Below the pieces are notes generated by a model. It made no database searches and was not told the DNA's origin. It was given only the letters and a program-made list of their open reading frames with translations. Shown piece by piece: positions 33,861 to 46,598 of a stretch of DNA of 64,000 nucleotides; the first letter of the stretch is position 1; the number at the start of each line of letters is the position of its first letter. This DNA is from Manihot esculenta (Eukaryota; Streptophyta; Magnoliopsida; Malpighiales; Euphorbiaceae). The stretch lies in contig NC_035170.2 in NCBI RefSeq assembly GCF_001659605.2, forward strand, positions 8,315,001 through 8,379,000. Direction: 5' to 3'. The position numbers and the translations under genes were made by a program.

Positions 33861-36800
33861 CTATCTCCATAATAATAGAATTATATTATTAGAATATAAA
33901 TTATTATTATTATTATATATAAAAATATAAAATTATTATATATTTTAGTCATGGATTAATTATTAAAGACTTATAATAATATTTAATTACCATTTCAAAA
34001 AATATTTAACTAATTTAATTCGTTAATTATACTATGTTATATTTAAATAGATTATGTTATACCCTGTCTTTATATTAATAAAATTTATATGAATATAATA
34101 TAAATTATTAAATTTTTTATAATTATTATATATATATATAATTATTAAATAGATTATATATATTAATAAAATATAATTTGATAATTTAAACAAATTAAAT
34201 TACAATAATTATAAATATTTTTTTAAAAAATACTGTTTTCGGCTAAACTACTTAATTTTGTCTAAAACTACATAATTTTGCTATAGGAAACAAATGAAAC
34301 TAAAAAAATTTACAACATATTAAAGAAAAAATAATAACTCATTTAGTTGTACCTTATTTCTTATAAAAAAATTACAACAAAATTTTTAAAAGTTCTAGAA
34401 TTTTTTTCATTTTTTATTTATTTTTTAAGAGTTTAGAAATTATAATAATAAAAGATTATATTATGTTTAATTATTGTAAATACTATATAGTACTGTGAAT
34501 TTATTATGTTTAATTATTGAAAATACTATATAATATTATGGATTTTTTTTATATTATTTTAAAGTTAAAAGGTGAGATATGTTAATTTAATATAAATAAT
34601 ATTAATACTACATTAGAAATATTTAATTTTATTTTGATAAAGTTTAAATTTTATTATAGAAACCGAGAAATGTATCGAAACTGAAATCAAAATAAAAACC
34701 GATATTAGAATCGAACCGAAATCGAAAACACATAGAACTGTATTGAATTTCAATTTCAATTATGATTTTAATTCTAAAAATTTAAAGAAATCGACTTTCG
34801 TTTCTAATTTCGATATTAATTTCTCCAAAAAATCATACCGAAACCGCATATTCTGTTTCTCCCAGCTTATAGCCGAGAGTTTGACTTTAAGAGAAGCTTT
34901 TTCATGTTACTCGTAGTAGAGAGTTTCAAACTGTGATTTTTGAAACATAATTCTCGCTAATTGACCCAGCTTCTTTCCTCCTCCTAGCTTTCCCTCCCTT
35001 AGACTTGGAGGCTATTATTTTTTATATTACAAGATATTTAGCAATCCATCCTTCTTTTTTGGTGCATCAAGTATTCAAATTAGCCAACTCTTGCGCAGAC
35101 TAAATTGCAAAGGTTGTTTGTAGGAATACTCTAGTATCTAGTTGGGCTTCTAATCATTCCTAACAGTTGATGTCTTTGTTACATAAAGATAGATTGTACT
35201 TGTCTCTTTAATTTCAATGAATTCATACTCTAATTACTTTAATACCGTAACTTCGATATCCGTTAAACCATGTAATAAAAATAAAAAGATAAATAAAAAA
35301 AACAGAGAAGAAGAAAATACATAAAGTTTTACGAGTTCGAATCGATATTTTGAGAGAATCGTCTTACGTCTCAGAAGAGAAAATCTTTTATTCACGAAGA
35401 AGAGTTATGGAGAGAGAAAATAACCACACACGAGCACACACGCTCGATTACAGATCAACAATGGCAGCAAAAAATAATAATTACAATGTTTTTCACTTTA
35501 CGCGCTTTTCATATTTTTCACACTCAAAACATAGAGACATATGCTATTTAAATAACAAACTTAACGACCTTGATCCTCTGTAAAAAGACTGAAAAACCCT
35601 CACTTCTTTTAAATGAAGACGGAAAAACAAAACACCGTCGTTCCTTTTAAACTTTTCAAGCGTTCCGACTTCTTTAAAGAATTCACGTGTTCTGAACTTC
35701 TGGACATTTTAAATTTCTGCATCCGGGCTACTCTTGCTCTAGTGAGTCCTCAGACTTCCGAGCTACTCTCGCCCTCCAGCCTTTTGGACTTCCTAGCTCT
35801 AAAGTCTTAGCAAGTCTTCTAACCTCCAGACTTTTCCTTTCTACCTTGCAAGCTTCCGAGTTTCTAAACAACTGTCGAACAGACCTGTCCTGACAAGCAT
35901 TCGAACTCTACCAGCTCTATGAGCATCCCGAATACTTCAACATTCTTTTATTAAGCCTGTCTTACTCAACCTTGTTTCCTTAGGCAGGTTGACCCTTCTT
36001 TCTAATAGATCTGCCCTTTAGCAAATCACTCTATCAGTAGATCATCATATCTCATCATAGATCGGTCACCTCAACTGACCATCTGTCGGGTCATCTACCG
36101 ATTGTTTGATATCTTTCATTGTTTGCATCCAGAAATTCTGAATTTTCTTAAAGAATTCGTGTATGAACCCTACACATACCTTTATCGTTTTTTAAGAAAA
36201 AGGAGGGGGTGGGGTTATGAGCACCATAGTTTATTATTAGTATTTTAAATATCATTTTATCATTATAAATTGAGAGGTGCAAATTTCCACTAATACTTTA
36301 ATGCATTAAATATTGTTATTCATAAAATAAACTTGTATATAATAAAAAAATTATTAATTTCATTATGCAGTGACAATTTTTTTTCAATTACAAAACATCA
36401 CATTATACACTCACCATTTGAGCCGAAGAAACAAGAAAATAAAATATGTTGTAATATTACTATTTACAATGGTTGGACTGCAAACTCCAGGAGTGATTCT
36501 CCCTCCACCCCATTTGAAGACCTCCATATTTATATGTATTTATTCCTTCTTTCATATACTCCTTTGACCATTATCATCTGCGAAAAATAAAAAGAATCAA
36601 TTTTTTTTATTATTATTATCAGTAAGTCATTTATAAAAATAAAAAAATTGATTAAATTCTTATAAAAATATTTTAAAAATTATTTTAAAAGAAATAAAAA
36701 TTATGCTCAACTGTATAAGAATTAATTGAATGAAAAACAAGGATAATCAGTCAACTCCAATATTTACTTATTTAGTAGAAAAGAACTACAAACTCACACT

Positions 36801-37520
36801 TGAAACGGAGATTACACACTCAAAACACTTGCAAAGTTCACTCTCACTGAGCTACTGCATGTGCCATGTGGCGCACATAGGAGACCTTCATGAAATGCAA
36901 CCAATGGGAAGGTGCGACATGGCAAGTTGTGGACAAGCACCTCTGTTTAAATTGCTTGGATCCAAGCTGGTTCCAAATATGATTCAATAAGGAAGGCCAA
37001 TGTGACCTACAGACCGATTATGGCCCGGTATATAAACTAGAACCATTTGACAAATTTCTTTCCGAGTTGATCTCAGGCTAATGCCAATTCGGTTTATACT
37101 CTAAACCGAACCGTGGCTAAATCTAACTCCACAATCTATCTCCTTTTTAATAGCATTTTCTTTCAGGAAATACCCATTTATTAACCTAACACTTCAATTA
37201 TTACATCTTATTGTCATCTTCTTCTATTTCTATATTGCCCTAACCACTCGTTTATAATTCGTTACTATATCTGATTGAATTTAGATAAAGGTTTTAGATA
37301 AAGGTTTCAATCCTCTCATCTATTTCAATCTATATAATAAATAGGGGCACTGAATTCTCTTCCTAAAATAACAAGTGAGATGTTACATCACCACTTCCAA
37401 CTATATTAGAAGGTTCTGATTAAATTACTCTAATTTTTTATACTTTTTTCTTTTAAAATTTCAAATACAAATATTTAGTAAAATACTATTTTCAAAAATA
37501 TTATCCAATAGAAATTTATA
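33860..37520. other. AT-rich intergenic, no gene; possible old LTR
   Basis: 33860-34860 is nearly pure A/T with a few CGAAACCG words at 34660-34860. From about 35340 to 36175 base composition is normal; the block opens tgagagaatcgtctt and closes gaaccctaca, so it could be a decayed solo LTR on either strand, but I found no matching target duplication. 36180-37520 holds nothing I recognise. ORFs here are short and without motifs. Confidence 0.4.
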
Positions 37521-37950
37521 GCATGGTTCAGCATTAGATTGACTCGATTTAAAACCGAATCGAATTAAATAAATTAAAAATTAAAATTTTATTATTTATA
37601 AAAATTAAATCAAATTAATTTTAATTAAAAATAAAATCGAATCACTCGGATCTAATTCGATTTAATCAATTTAAATTTTTAATAAATTTTTTATTTTCTA
37701 TAAAGTATTTTAAAATTTAATTAGTATATTTTAACTTTAATATAATTTAATTTCTCTATTTTATTAAAAATAATATATTATTACTAATCAATTTATTTTT
37801 TAATTAAAATTAACCCAAATCAAAATAATTAAAATTTTTAAAATTAAAAATCAAACTAAACTGAAATAAATAAAAAATTCAATAAAAATTTTAAATTAAT
37901 ACGATTTAACCCATTTTTTTCAATTTAAATTGAATACTATTTATCTTTCG
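37521..37950. mobile_element. degenerate copy related to the hAT-like element at 17008
   Basis: The left part (cagcattagattgactcgat, then aaaaccgaatcgaatt) and the right part (tttaaattgaatactattta) line up with the ends of the 17008-17982 element (gagcattcggtcggtttgat, tttaaaccgaatactactca). It is about 430 bp, lacks the GC-rich middle, and has no clear target duplication. Confidence 0.5.
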
Positions 37951-38219
37951 TCTCAATAGATTTTATTTTACTAAATACCATTCACCACTGGCGTCGGTAA
38001 ATTTTACTAATCCCACTAAACAAACTTCGAACTTATGGATGCAGTCTATAGCGACGAGTATTACCTAATAAAACAATATATAGACGAGCAAGCGTAGCAC
38101 TCGAGAACTCAACTCAGAGTCCAAACCCACTTCAACTAAGCCCGAGTCTGACTCCAATAAAAAAGTTAAGCAACAAGACAAAATAATTGAATGATAGATT
38201 CCTTACCTTTACTTTCAGC

Positions 38220-39254
38220 TCACTTTTTGTCCCGGAAAATGACGTCATCTGCAATTTCCATCAGCGGCAGCAAGCATTCCGGCGAGAATTTCCTTGCAAA
38301 AAAGTAAGAATAACTTGAATTCGACTGCCTCAATCTGTACACCAACTCCGTTGAGATCTCCTCTGCCTGGTATAGATATGGATGCCCATCAAAGCTGCCA
38401 GTCCAATTCACATTGGTTAGCGTGTAATGGCTGCAACCTCTGGGATCCGCCATCGATAGAAGAGTAGGGAAGTAGTGCTCTTCTGGATAGCAAGAATCTA
38501 AGTTCAAGCAAGGAAGTTTAAATTTTCTCCACAATTTCTCGTCCTTAAGAACAAGCACGGCGTGTCGTTTTGCTAAGACAAAGAACTGCGATCCCACCCT
38601 AAATTTCTCGAACGGTACTTCTGGTAACATAGCGTTCTCGCCTCTAGCATTGTACCGATCCTGCAAATTGGGATCTTGAGAGAGTATTTCGATGAAGCTT
38701 CTGTGCTGAGATTGAGCTGCGAAAGCTGCTCGGAAATTGTTGGTGGTGCCGAAGAGCGAACGGTACATATACTTAAAGGAATGGAGAGGAATACAATGCT
38801 GAGAAACAAGAGCAAAATAGAGGTTTAAAGGGTCATCCAAAATAGCGCGAGCAAGAAGCCTGCGCTCTGCAGATATCAGAGATGGAGAACCTCGTTCTGT
38901 TCTTTTGCTTGGAATGAATTGGGTTTTGAAAATCCCAGAGGAAGGAATTGAAACTTGAGCAAATGGGTCGGCGTGGATATAGATATTGCAGAGATGAGTA
39001 TTGCCATGGAAGAAGCGTTCCCACAGAGGAGCAAAGGTGAGATCAGAGTTGGTAAGGAAAAGGAAAGCGATTTTTGGGGTGGGGTTTTTGGTAGCTAAAT
39101 GGGAAATCTTTTTCCTGGGTTTAAGGGCTTTTCGAAACAGAGCAAAATCGTCGAGCTCTTCATCGAGGGAGATTTGGGGAGGAAGGATTTGGTAGATGAG
39201 TAAAAGAGAAAGCAAAAGGGCAAAACAGTAGATTATAGGGGATGAGAAGAACAT
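38220..39254 (-). CDS. GT14-family glycosyltransferase (core-2/I-branching type), single exon
   Basis: 344 codons, ATG at 39254, TGA at 38220-38222, intact. Residues 6-24 form a membrane anchor (PIIYCFALLLSLLLIYQIL) with a short cytoplasmic start, the layout of a Golgi type II protein. The GT14 'Branch' domain runs from about residue 60 to 310: KIAFLFLTNS, YIHADP (92-97), SAERRLLARAIL, SQHCIPL (151-157), FRVGSQFFVLAKRHA, CYPEEHYFPT (255-264, likely holding the catalytic Glu) and VNWTG (282-286). Plant members are annotated as beta-1,6-N-acetylglucosaminyltransferase-like; the characterised plant GT14 enzymes add glucuronic acid to arabinogalactan, so the donor here is unknown. It is a little shorter than typical relatives. 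No neighbouring gene is linked to it. The region upstream (39255-39350) has a GA repeat likely in the 5' UTR or promoter. Confidence 0.93.
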   Translation of the reverse strand: MFFSSPIIYCFALLLSLLLIYQILPPQISLDEELDDFALFRKALKPRKKISHLATKNPTPKIAFLFLTNSDLTFAPLWERFFHGNTHLCNIYIHADPFAQVSIPSSGIFKTQFIPSKRTERGSPSLISAERRLLARAILDDPLNLYFALVSQHCIPLHSFKYMYRSLFGTTNNFRAAFAAQSQHRSFIEILSQDPNLQDRYNARGENAMLPEVPFEKFRVGSQFFVLAKRHAVLVLKDEKLWRKFKLPCLNLDSCYPEEHYFPTLLSMADPRGCSHYTLTNVNWTGSFDGHPYLYQAEEISTELVYRLRQSNSSYSYFFARKFSPECLLPLMEIADDVIFRDKK

Positions 39255-39947
39255 CTTTAATTTGATCTAATTGATGAGACTGCTTCCGGTTTTATCAGAG
39301 GCTTACTGGCTTTAGCTTGGACGTTGAACGGATAAGGCTAAAACGAGAGAGAGAGAGAATACATGTAAGAATGTAGATGCTGCCATGCTTGCTGAAGCAA
39401 GTTAGTCCCTTCCATAGCTAAATAATTAGTTAAAAAAATATTTTAGAAATATTATTTAATAAACGCAATATATTTAATTTAGTTATTTTGTGAAATAGAA
39501 AGGAAAAAGTAAATAACTTCATATTTTTCAATTAAAGCAAATAATTCTTTTTTTTTATTGAAAAGAATTGCATTTAATGGTTGTTATACACAAAAAATAG
39601 TCTTAAAAAAGTATTCTTAACTTGGACAATTCATAACTCATCCATTTTAGAGGAAGAAAATCTTCCAAAAAGAATTTTGGCTACTATATCAGTTAAATAA
39701 TTAACTTTACGAGAGATGCATGTGAAAGTTACTCGCTAAATCCGAGAATTGACATGTAGAATTGTTATCGCTATTGAATTAATGTCCCGTGAAAAAAAGA
39801 GGTTTGGAACTATAAAGAGCATCATTTAAAGCCAGAGAATCTCTCATATCAATGGATTGGATGGCTGCTTCAGATGTCCATTTGACTCTCTCAAGCACAA
39901 CACAGGTTTTGACTGCAACAGCAGAGGAACACTATTTTTTTTTTAAA
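39255..39947. other. upstream region of the GT14 gene, no gene
   Basis: Contains the promoter side of the GT14 gene (read on -), a short (GA)n at about 39345-39357, then AT-rich sequence. At about 39640-39930 the sequence is of mixed composition but without an ORF or motif that I recognise. Confidence 0.5.
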
Positions 39948-40964
39948 AGAAAATTACATTTTAATTATTTATATTTTTCATTTTACACTAAAAATTAAAA
40001 TAACTTTTATTAAATTTTATAGTATAAATTTTTACACAGTTAACAATTTTAAAATTATTGTTAAATATGCTGAAGTGGCATCCCGACAGCATCACTATGT
40101 TTCACATAGTCAACATCATTTATCATATTTAATGTGGCATATTGATATTATGGCTATGTCATCAACATCATCCTTTTATGATTTAAGTATAAAAAATTTA
40201 AAAATATAAATTTTTAAATTATAAATAAAATAAAATTTCAATTCTTAATGATAAAAGTGTGTGACTTTTAAAATATATAAAAAAATAAAAAAATAATAAA
40301 GAAAATAAGAGAAGAGAAAAAAGAGTAGTGAAATAGAAAGGAAAAATGAGACGAAAGCAAAAGATTTTCTTTCTCTTCCTCTTTTCTCTTATGTCTGTCT
40401 ATCTCACTTTACTTCTCTATCTATTTAATTCTCTTTTATTAACTTTATCTATCAGAGTAAATGAGAAATTTTGATCGAAAAGTAAAATGAGATAGAGAAT
40501 TATAGGAGGGGGGAGAGAGAGAAAGAGACTTTCTCTATCACAATTGTCTCTTTCTCCCTCTCTATCTCACTATGTGTCTCTCTCTCTTCTCTCTCTCTCT
40601 CTTCTCTCCCTCTCTCTCCCTCTCTTTCCTATTTTCTTATTTTTTTCATGTATTTTGAAAGTTACACACTTTTACCATTAAGGGTTAGAACTTTATTTTA
40701 TTTGTAATTCAAGAACTTCTACTTTTAAACTTTTGCACTTAAATCATAAAGGAAAAAATTGATAACATGGCAATGACGTCAATATTCCATGTCAAACATG
40801 GCAATGATGTGGCCATGCCATATTAACATATCTAACATCATCAGCCACTGGATCCCTAAATTGTTAACGGTGTGAAAGTTCAGACCCTTAAATGCAACTA
40901 AAGTTACTTTAGTCCCTAAAGTGTAAAAACGTGAAAATACAGGTAACTAAAGTGTACGTTTCCC
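39948..40964. mobile_element. ~1-kb foldback element with ~330-bp inverted arms (MULE-like)
   Basis: The left arm (39948-40285) and right arm (40645-40964) are inverted copies: aataaaataaaatttcaatt / the mirror of gaactttattttatttgtaa, tttatgatttaagt / the mirror of acttaaatcataaa, and aaaagtgtgtgactttt / the mirror of aaagttacacactttt. Long degenerate inverted arms around a non-coding middle are typical of non-autonomous Mutator-like elements. The middle has complementary GA-rich (about 40500-40530) and CT-rich (40560-40630) microsatellites. The target duplication could not be fixed because of T runs. Confidence 0.7.
40560..40630 (+). repeat. (CT)n-rich microsatellite
   Basis: Runs of CTCTCT broken by single Ts and Cs, inside the foldback element. 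The opposite sense (gagagagaaagaga) occurs at about 40512-40530, so the tract is part of the inverted structure. Confidence 0.9.
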
Positions 40965-41254
40965 TCTCTTTTTTATAATGCCATGAACATCAATCCTATA
41001 CTGTCTACAATAGTCACAATTATAACAACACAAGGAAAATTGATCTTTTCATATGATATCACAATTAAGCTTAATGATTCTAAATGGAGGGGGATGCTAA
41101 ACATGACCAAGTATATTCACAAATGTAGATATTAAAGAAGGAGAGGGATTAGTAAAAAACCATTTTGCTTAAACTGCCAAATATTAATGGATATCCACCA
41201 TGAACCAAGTATAGCATCAGGCTCTACCTTATTAAATATGCTTCTGTTCATCTC

Positions 41255-43388
41255 TGTAACTACCCAGAAACTGGACCGCTACCGGTGCTAGAATTCAAAT
41301 CGATTTAAGGTTGCCGAAACCCATAGCAAGCCTACTATACATCCTGTGTACCTGATAAAATCCCATACATGATCAACATTTTCATAAAAAAAATAAAACA
41401 TTTCATATACCAAGCTCAACATGTACATGCATCAAAACTGTATACATAAAACCCACACTAGAGCCCTCATCAAATGCTCTAGTATGGTAACATTACATGC
41501 CTCAAGCTTGGTTCAACATAACTCATCATTAAAACTTTTACATAATAATCATGTTAACAGGGATTTACAAAAAACATATACTAGGGCCAAGCACAATTCT
41601 AATCCATTACATAATACATGTCAACAACTATTCTATTACAAAAAACTATACCAGCCATCAGCTGACTCTCCCAATGCTATCTTTGATCCTGCAAACCTGG
41701 GGTTAGGGGAAAGGGATAAGCTACAAGAGCCTAGTGAGCAGAACTATAAAAACAGTTTAATAAACATATGCTCATATGGAATGCGTCACAACACAAACAA
41801 TTCACAACAAGATGGATTTGTCACTAGTAACCCTCTATATATCCAATGTGACTGGCCCTCGATGGAGCTCCTCAGGACTTTCGCTTAAACATAACATAAT
41901 ATATCCATAAATGCCAGGGGCATAGAATGGGTCTCGACCTGGACTTTCTCTTATCATATTGCCAGGGGCGTAGAATGGACCTCGACCTGGACTTCCATAT
42001 CATATCATATCATATCATATCGAGGGCTAGTGGGTTATACAATATCCATCCACATCAACAGTAAAATTATGCAATGCATTATATTCGTGAATTCTAATGC
42101 AAACATCCTATAAACATGGCATTCGTGATGCATGAATATGCTCAAAAGTTTGATTACTTAAGAACAGTAAATTAGTTTAGTTCTACTCACCTCTGGCTGA
42201 CGCTTGACTAATACTGTAGTAGCTGACTCACTGCTGGCCTCTACGGTCTCTCAGGTCCGATCCTACACAGGTGGACTCAGGTGAGGGACCAAACATAACT
42301 CTAACAAGACTCTAAACAACTCTCCAAAAACCCCCTAAAAACATCACCAAAACATGCATACAAAACAAGCAAAGGAAGGTTAGGCAGAGGACTTTTGGCG
42401 GCCGAAGGTCCTCTACAGATCCGAAAGTCGGGGTCTTTCGGGGGCAGATTCGGCGGTCGAAAGTCCTCCACAGATCCGAAAGTCAGAGACTTTCGGAGGC
42501 GGGTTTGGCGGTTGAAACTCCCTTACAGATCCGAAAGTGCATGCTTTCGGGGGCAGGTTAGGTGGGCAAAAGGTTGCCTCCCATGCAGGTTCGGCGGCCG
42601 AACCTGGGTTCTCCAGCTAGGCAGAACCCGATTCTGCCCTATGCATTTCAGCCCCAAAACTCTCAAATCCTCATACCCAACTTTCCACAATATGCATACT
42701 CACTCCAACATGCATAAGGGGTATAAAAACTAGCCTAAACCCCGACAAACAACAATAAAACACAAGAGGGAGCATACATTCATCAAAACCCAACTCATGC
42801 ATTTTTAACCCTTAACCCTTTTTAAAACTTACTTAAGACATATAAAAAAGTAATGATCTACACTTACCTCTTGAAGATCTAAGGTAGATGTGACCCAAGC
42901 TTGGAGTTGAGGAGAAACGGTCTCCAAACTTTAAAATCTTGGATCCAAGCTTAAAACTTCAAAAATAAGCGAAAACTCATGAAAATTTGAAGGATTTGAA
43001 GGAAAAACATAAAATCATCGAAGGAAGGGCAAGAACTCATATTTGCCCGAAAATGGAGAGAGAAACTCCCCCATTTTCGGACTGGAGGCCTCTTATAGGT
43101 GGCTGGCCAGACCACCTTCGGGGGCCGAAGGAGAGCTCTCGCGGCAGCACCATGTTCGGCGGCCGAATCTGGATTTCCTCCAAAAATATTTTTTCTTTTT
43201 TTCTTTTTTTTTTTCTTCTTTTTTTAAAACATTTTTAACTCAAAAACTAACATTAAAACCATAAAATTTATTTTGTAAAAACCTTATTTTACCCTTCTAA
43301 GAGATTCCGGCATCTGAGATTCCGGATTCCAATGGAGATTCTTTCGGAAGGTTGGAATTCTGACGCCGGAGTCTAGCCGAGTATTGCA
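41255..43388 (-). mobile_element. solo LTR of Tekay-like Ty3/gypsy family (LTR D)
   Basis: On - it runs TGCAATACTCGGCTAGACTC ... TTCTGGGTAGTTACA, 2134 bp, flanked by the perfect 5-bp duplication ATCTC (41250-41254 and 43389-43393). No internal region is present, so it is the product of LTR-LTR recombination. It keeps the TATA box (TATAAGAG on -, 43090-43097), the 5' splice-donor word (GAG/GTAAGTG, at 42867 on -), and several copies of the TTCGG(C/T)CGCCGAA motif. ORFs such as 42395-42733 are chance frames in this GC-rich repeat. Confidence 0.93.
43090..43097 (-). promoter_or_regulatory. TATA box of LTR D
   Basis: TATAAGAG in the shared context GGCCAGCCACC-TATA; the other three LTRs have TATAAAAG at the same place. 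Confidence 0.7.
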
Positions 43389-43554
43389 ATCTCTTTCCAA
43401 ATATATCTTTATATAATTACAACTGGAGTAAAAAGAAACGAACCATTTGAGTCCAACTAGAATCTTTCTAACAAAACTTTTTACTCTCTTAGGAAATTAG
43501 AAAGACCTTCAAAAAAATATATCTATCCATAAGGACTAATAAACCAAACCACTT

Positions 43555-44260
43555 TAACATAATGAAACTGGAAGAACATGCATTCCAAGGTCTATGGCTG
43601 AGATTGGCAAGTAGGACATCGAGGATCATCCATAATGCTCGCTTTTCTAAATTAGCCAAAACTAGTAAAGCATTATGGAGATACGTTAGAGAAAAACTTT
43701 TAGTTTAGGCATAAGTTGAAAGGACCAAATGCTCTTCCATACCTTTAAAGCACTAGAACTTGAAGGGGAAGGTTGGGCCTCTGAAACACAACTTAATAAA
43801 TTGCATCAGATACTTGTACCCTGAATGAATCGTATATTATCCATTTCTCATAAAATGTCAAACCCAAGAATCCTTGTATCAATAGGTGCGCTGATATTGC
43901 AAGAATAGCAGAAGTATGCTAAACATTACAACCTATAGACCAACGGATGATTTCAATCAATAGCATGATGATCGAGTAAGTCTTCTACCCTATCAATTCC
44001 TTCAGGACAATTGCTAGGTTTGGGCATAATGAAATTAACTATTTGAGGTACCTGTGGTCTGTCCAAATATGAGCGTTTCTACCATCTCTAATATCATTTA
44101 AATGCCTTTACTAAGCAAATCTTAGTTTACCAATAAACTTTGCCAAATTTATAAACTATTCCTTTTATGGAATGCTTGCCAAAAGAATGATCAAGGAAAA
44201 TAAATGCTCTTCAGAGTTCATGCCCATCTTAGCTTTCTTTGATCTTCATCACCTCCTAAT
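43555..44260 (-). pseudogene. LINE ORF2 C-terminal relic
   Basis: Reading -, scraps in changing frames match the end of plant L1 ORF2: a YFP...FFWQA block near 44200, a WRIGDG-like 'RDGRNAHIWTD' near 44070, 'VWKSIWSFQL'-like sequence near 43740, and DDPRCPTCQSQ near 43620 (the zf-RVT cysteines). It has many stops. It is independent of the LINE at 16873-25089. Confidence 0.65.
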
Positions 44261-46598
44261 TGGAAATTAAATATCAAACTATTCGACTTGGATAAAAAAA
44301 ATTGTTTAGGTGTAAAAATATAGATATTGAGTAAGCATGAGTAGAACATAGAACTGACAGGATCATAATAGCACAACAAGCTTATAAAAGTAGCTTTTGC
44401 TTCTATAATTAGGTCTTCAACCTAATCATGTCCTATATTGTCACATTTCAAAACCCATTGACATAAATAAAGGATTTATTAGACTAAAATTGTACCAATC
44501 TACAGTAAGGGTAATTAGCTTTAGAGGAGGTACTAATTTAATCCCGAGCTAATTAGGGGAGGTGCTAGCCTATCCATAACTGCTTGACAAGCAATTTGTC
44601 TATAGGTAGAGTACTAAAAGTTGTGTTTAAAGGTCCAACTTGCATTTTATATAGAGTTATACATGTAAAGATAGAGTTAAAATAAGAATAACTAGTAATA
44701 ATATTTTAATATCTTTTAGTTGTAATAACTGAATCATGGAAAGTCTAAATAAGAAAAGGGACGTATCTTAAAATAAAGCAGACAATGTGATAAGCAAGTC
44801 GGAATCAAATCACTCCCTGTTCAAAGATTTCTCGACGTACTAGCTTAAGGTGCTTGTTAAATCCGACGTACTTACCTAAATGAAATGGACTTTTGCATGT
44901 TAAAAGTGTAACTTTAGCAGATCAATCTATGAATATTGAAATTTTAACAATTAAATTGAAATATGGTAAAGAGTTTAGTAAGTCAAAGTGTGACTATGAA
45001 AAGTTTAAAAGTAAATTTCAAGTTTGGTCCTCCATTTTTTCCACCTCTTCACTTAAACCCTCTATGTGTCACCTAAATATACATGGAAGAAACGACAAAG
45101 CATGAAATAAAAGGTTGTCTTCATCTTCCCTCATGTTGGTCGAATCTATAGCATGGAAAAAGGCAAAACTTTTTTCTTCTTTTCACCCATTTTCTCCATG
45201 AAAACAAGATTTCCATTCATGAAAATTATCCTAAGTGAAATAACCAACGAAGGAACCATACAAAAGGAGGAAAGAATGAGAGAAGTTTAGGTGCCTAAGT
45301 GGTAAGTGATAGAAATTGATGATTAGATTAGAAAAACATGTTCTTCTATGCTTTCAATCTATTTTAGCTCTAAATGAATTAAAACTTTTGTTTTTATTAT
45401 TCTTTCTAAAGAAAAAATTCAAAAGGAGGAAGGTACATCAAATGGCAAAGGCAAGAAAAAAAAATTAATGTGTATCTAAAGCTTTTGAAAAGAATTGTAC
45501 AAAAGGTTTGGTATTTGTATGATTTTCTCATGGATATATAAAATTAAAAATTAATTTTGCTTGCTGTAAATATTCTATAAATATGTAATATGAATATTAG
45601 AGTGGTATTTGGAAGGTTTAAAGTAAATAAATTTAACATGAAAGTTAAAAATGCAAACTGGGCATAATAAGTTTTAACAGGGCAGTTTGTATTCGTAGCT
45701 TCATAACTCATTATGAAATTTTTCAAATTAGGGTTAAGATATACCAAACAAAATCTAAGACAATCAGTTAAAATTTTCATGAAGTGATCAAATTCTGAAT
45801 CTACAGTTACATTTATATAAATTGTAAGTGAACTTAAACTTGTCATAGGGATAGTGCATTCAAAACAATCTATATTACTTATACCATAACTAATTTTATA
45901 TTTAATGAAATGATTTAAGACTAGTGTCAAACAAATCTTTAGATATATACTTAAAATATTTCAGAAGATACTTAAGATTGAATCTGTATGCAAATATATA
46001 CATCTGATATGTTTTTTAGACTAGAAATGAGTACCAATATGGACTGGTTAAAATCTGGTAAGGCAGCTTGTAAATAAACATTAATAACTTTAGTTAGGAA
46101 GGTCAGAAATAGATATACCATATATTGTTAAAAAATTAAGACATAAATACACAGTGTTCATGAAGAAAGTTTAATCAAATTTTATCCCTAAGGCACTTGA
46201 AATTGGGATGCAAAATCAGATAGAAATAAACCTATATCTGATTATTTACCAAAAAAGGATTAACATGCTAGTTTTGCAGCCAAATTACATATATACTAGC
46301 TTGACGTGCCTACTTTACACACGTGTTAGCTTAATAAATTAAAAATTTACGCATATATTTATGACTGAATATGGTCTATTATATACATATGCATGCTTTT
46401 AAGAACTCATTTTCATTGGCATACTTGCTTATAAATATATAGTTTAACGTGCTTATTTGTTTGAATATGTTAAGTATCTAAATGGATAATTTTGGTGCAA
46501 ATAAATATTTGGTAGGAGTCGCAAAGTAGAATAAGAGTATGGCATGCCATATATAATTTAGCAATACTGCATCCTAATGGGCTACATGATATGATATT
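44261..46598. other. intergenic, nothing recognised
   Basis: AT-rich DNA of moderate complexity. The two longest frames (44893-45105 on +, 45544-45930 on -) have no motif, no neighbouring exon and poor codon character, and I do not call them genes. Confidence 0.5.

Noticed and set aside
35340..36175. Solo LTR candidate (tgagagaatcg ... ccctaca)
   Set aside because: Ends fit TG...CA but flanks show no 5-bp duplication and no second copy is in the window; left as a remark only.
38573..39195. ORFs of 60-80 codons on both strands within the GT14 gene
   Set aside because: Shadows of the 344-codon frame.
42395..43264. ORFs with repeated FGGR residues on +
   Set aside because: Translation of the TTCGGCCGCCGAA palindromes in LTR D; the same chance peptides appear in LTRs A, B and C.
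45544..45930. 128-codon ORF on -
   Set aside because: Length is within chance for AT-rich DNA; no motif, no conserved neighbour.
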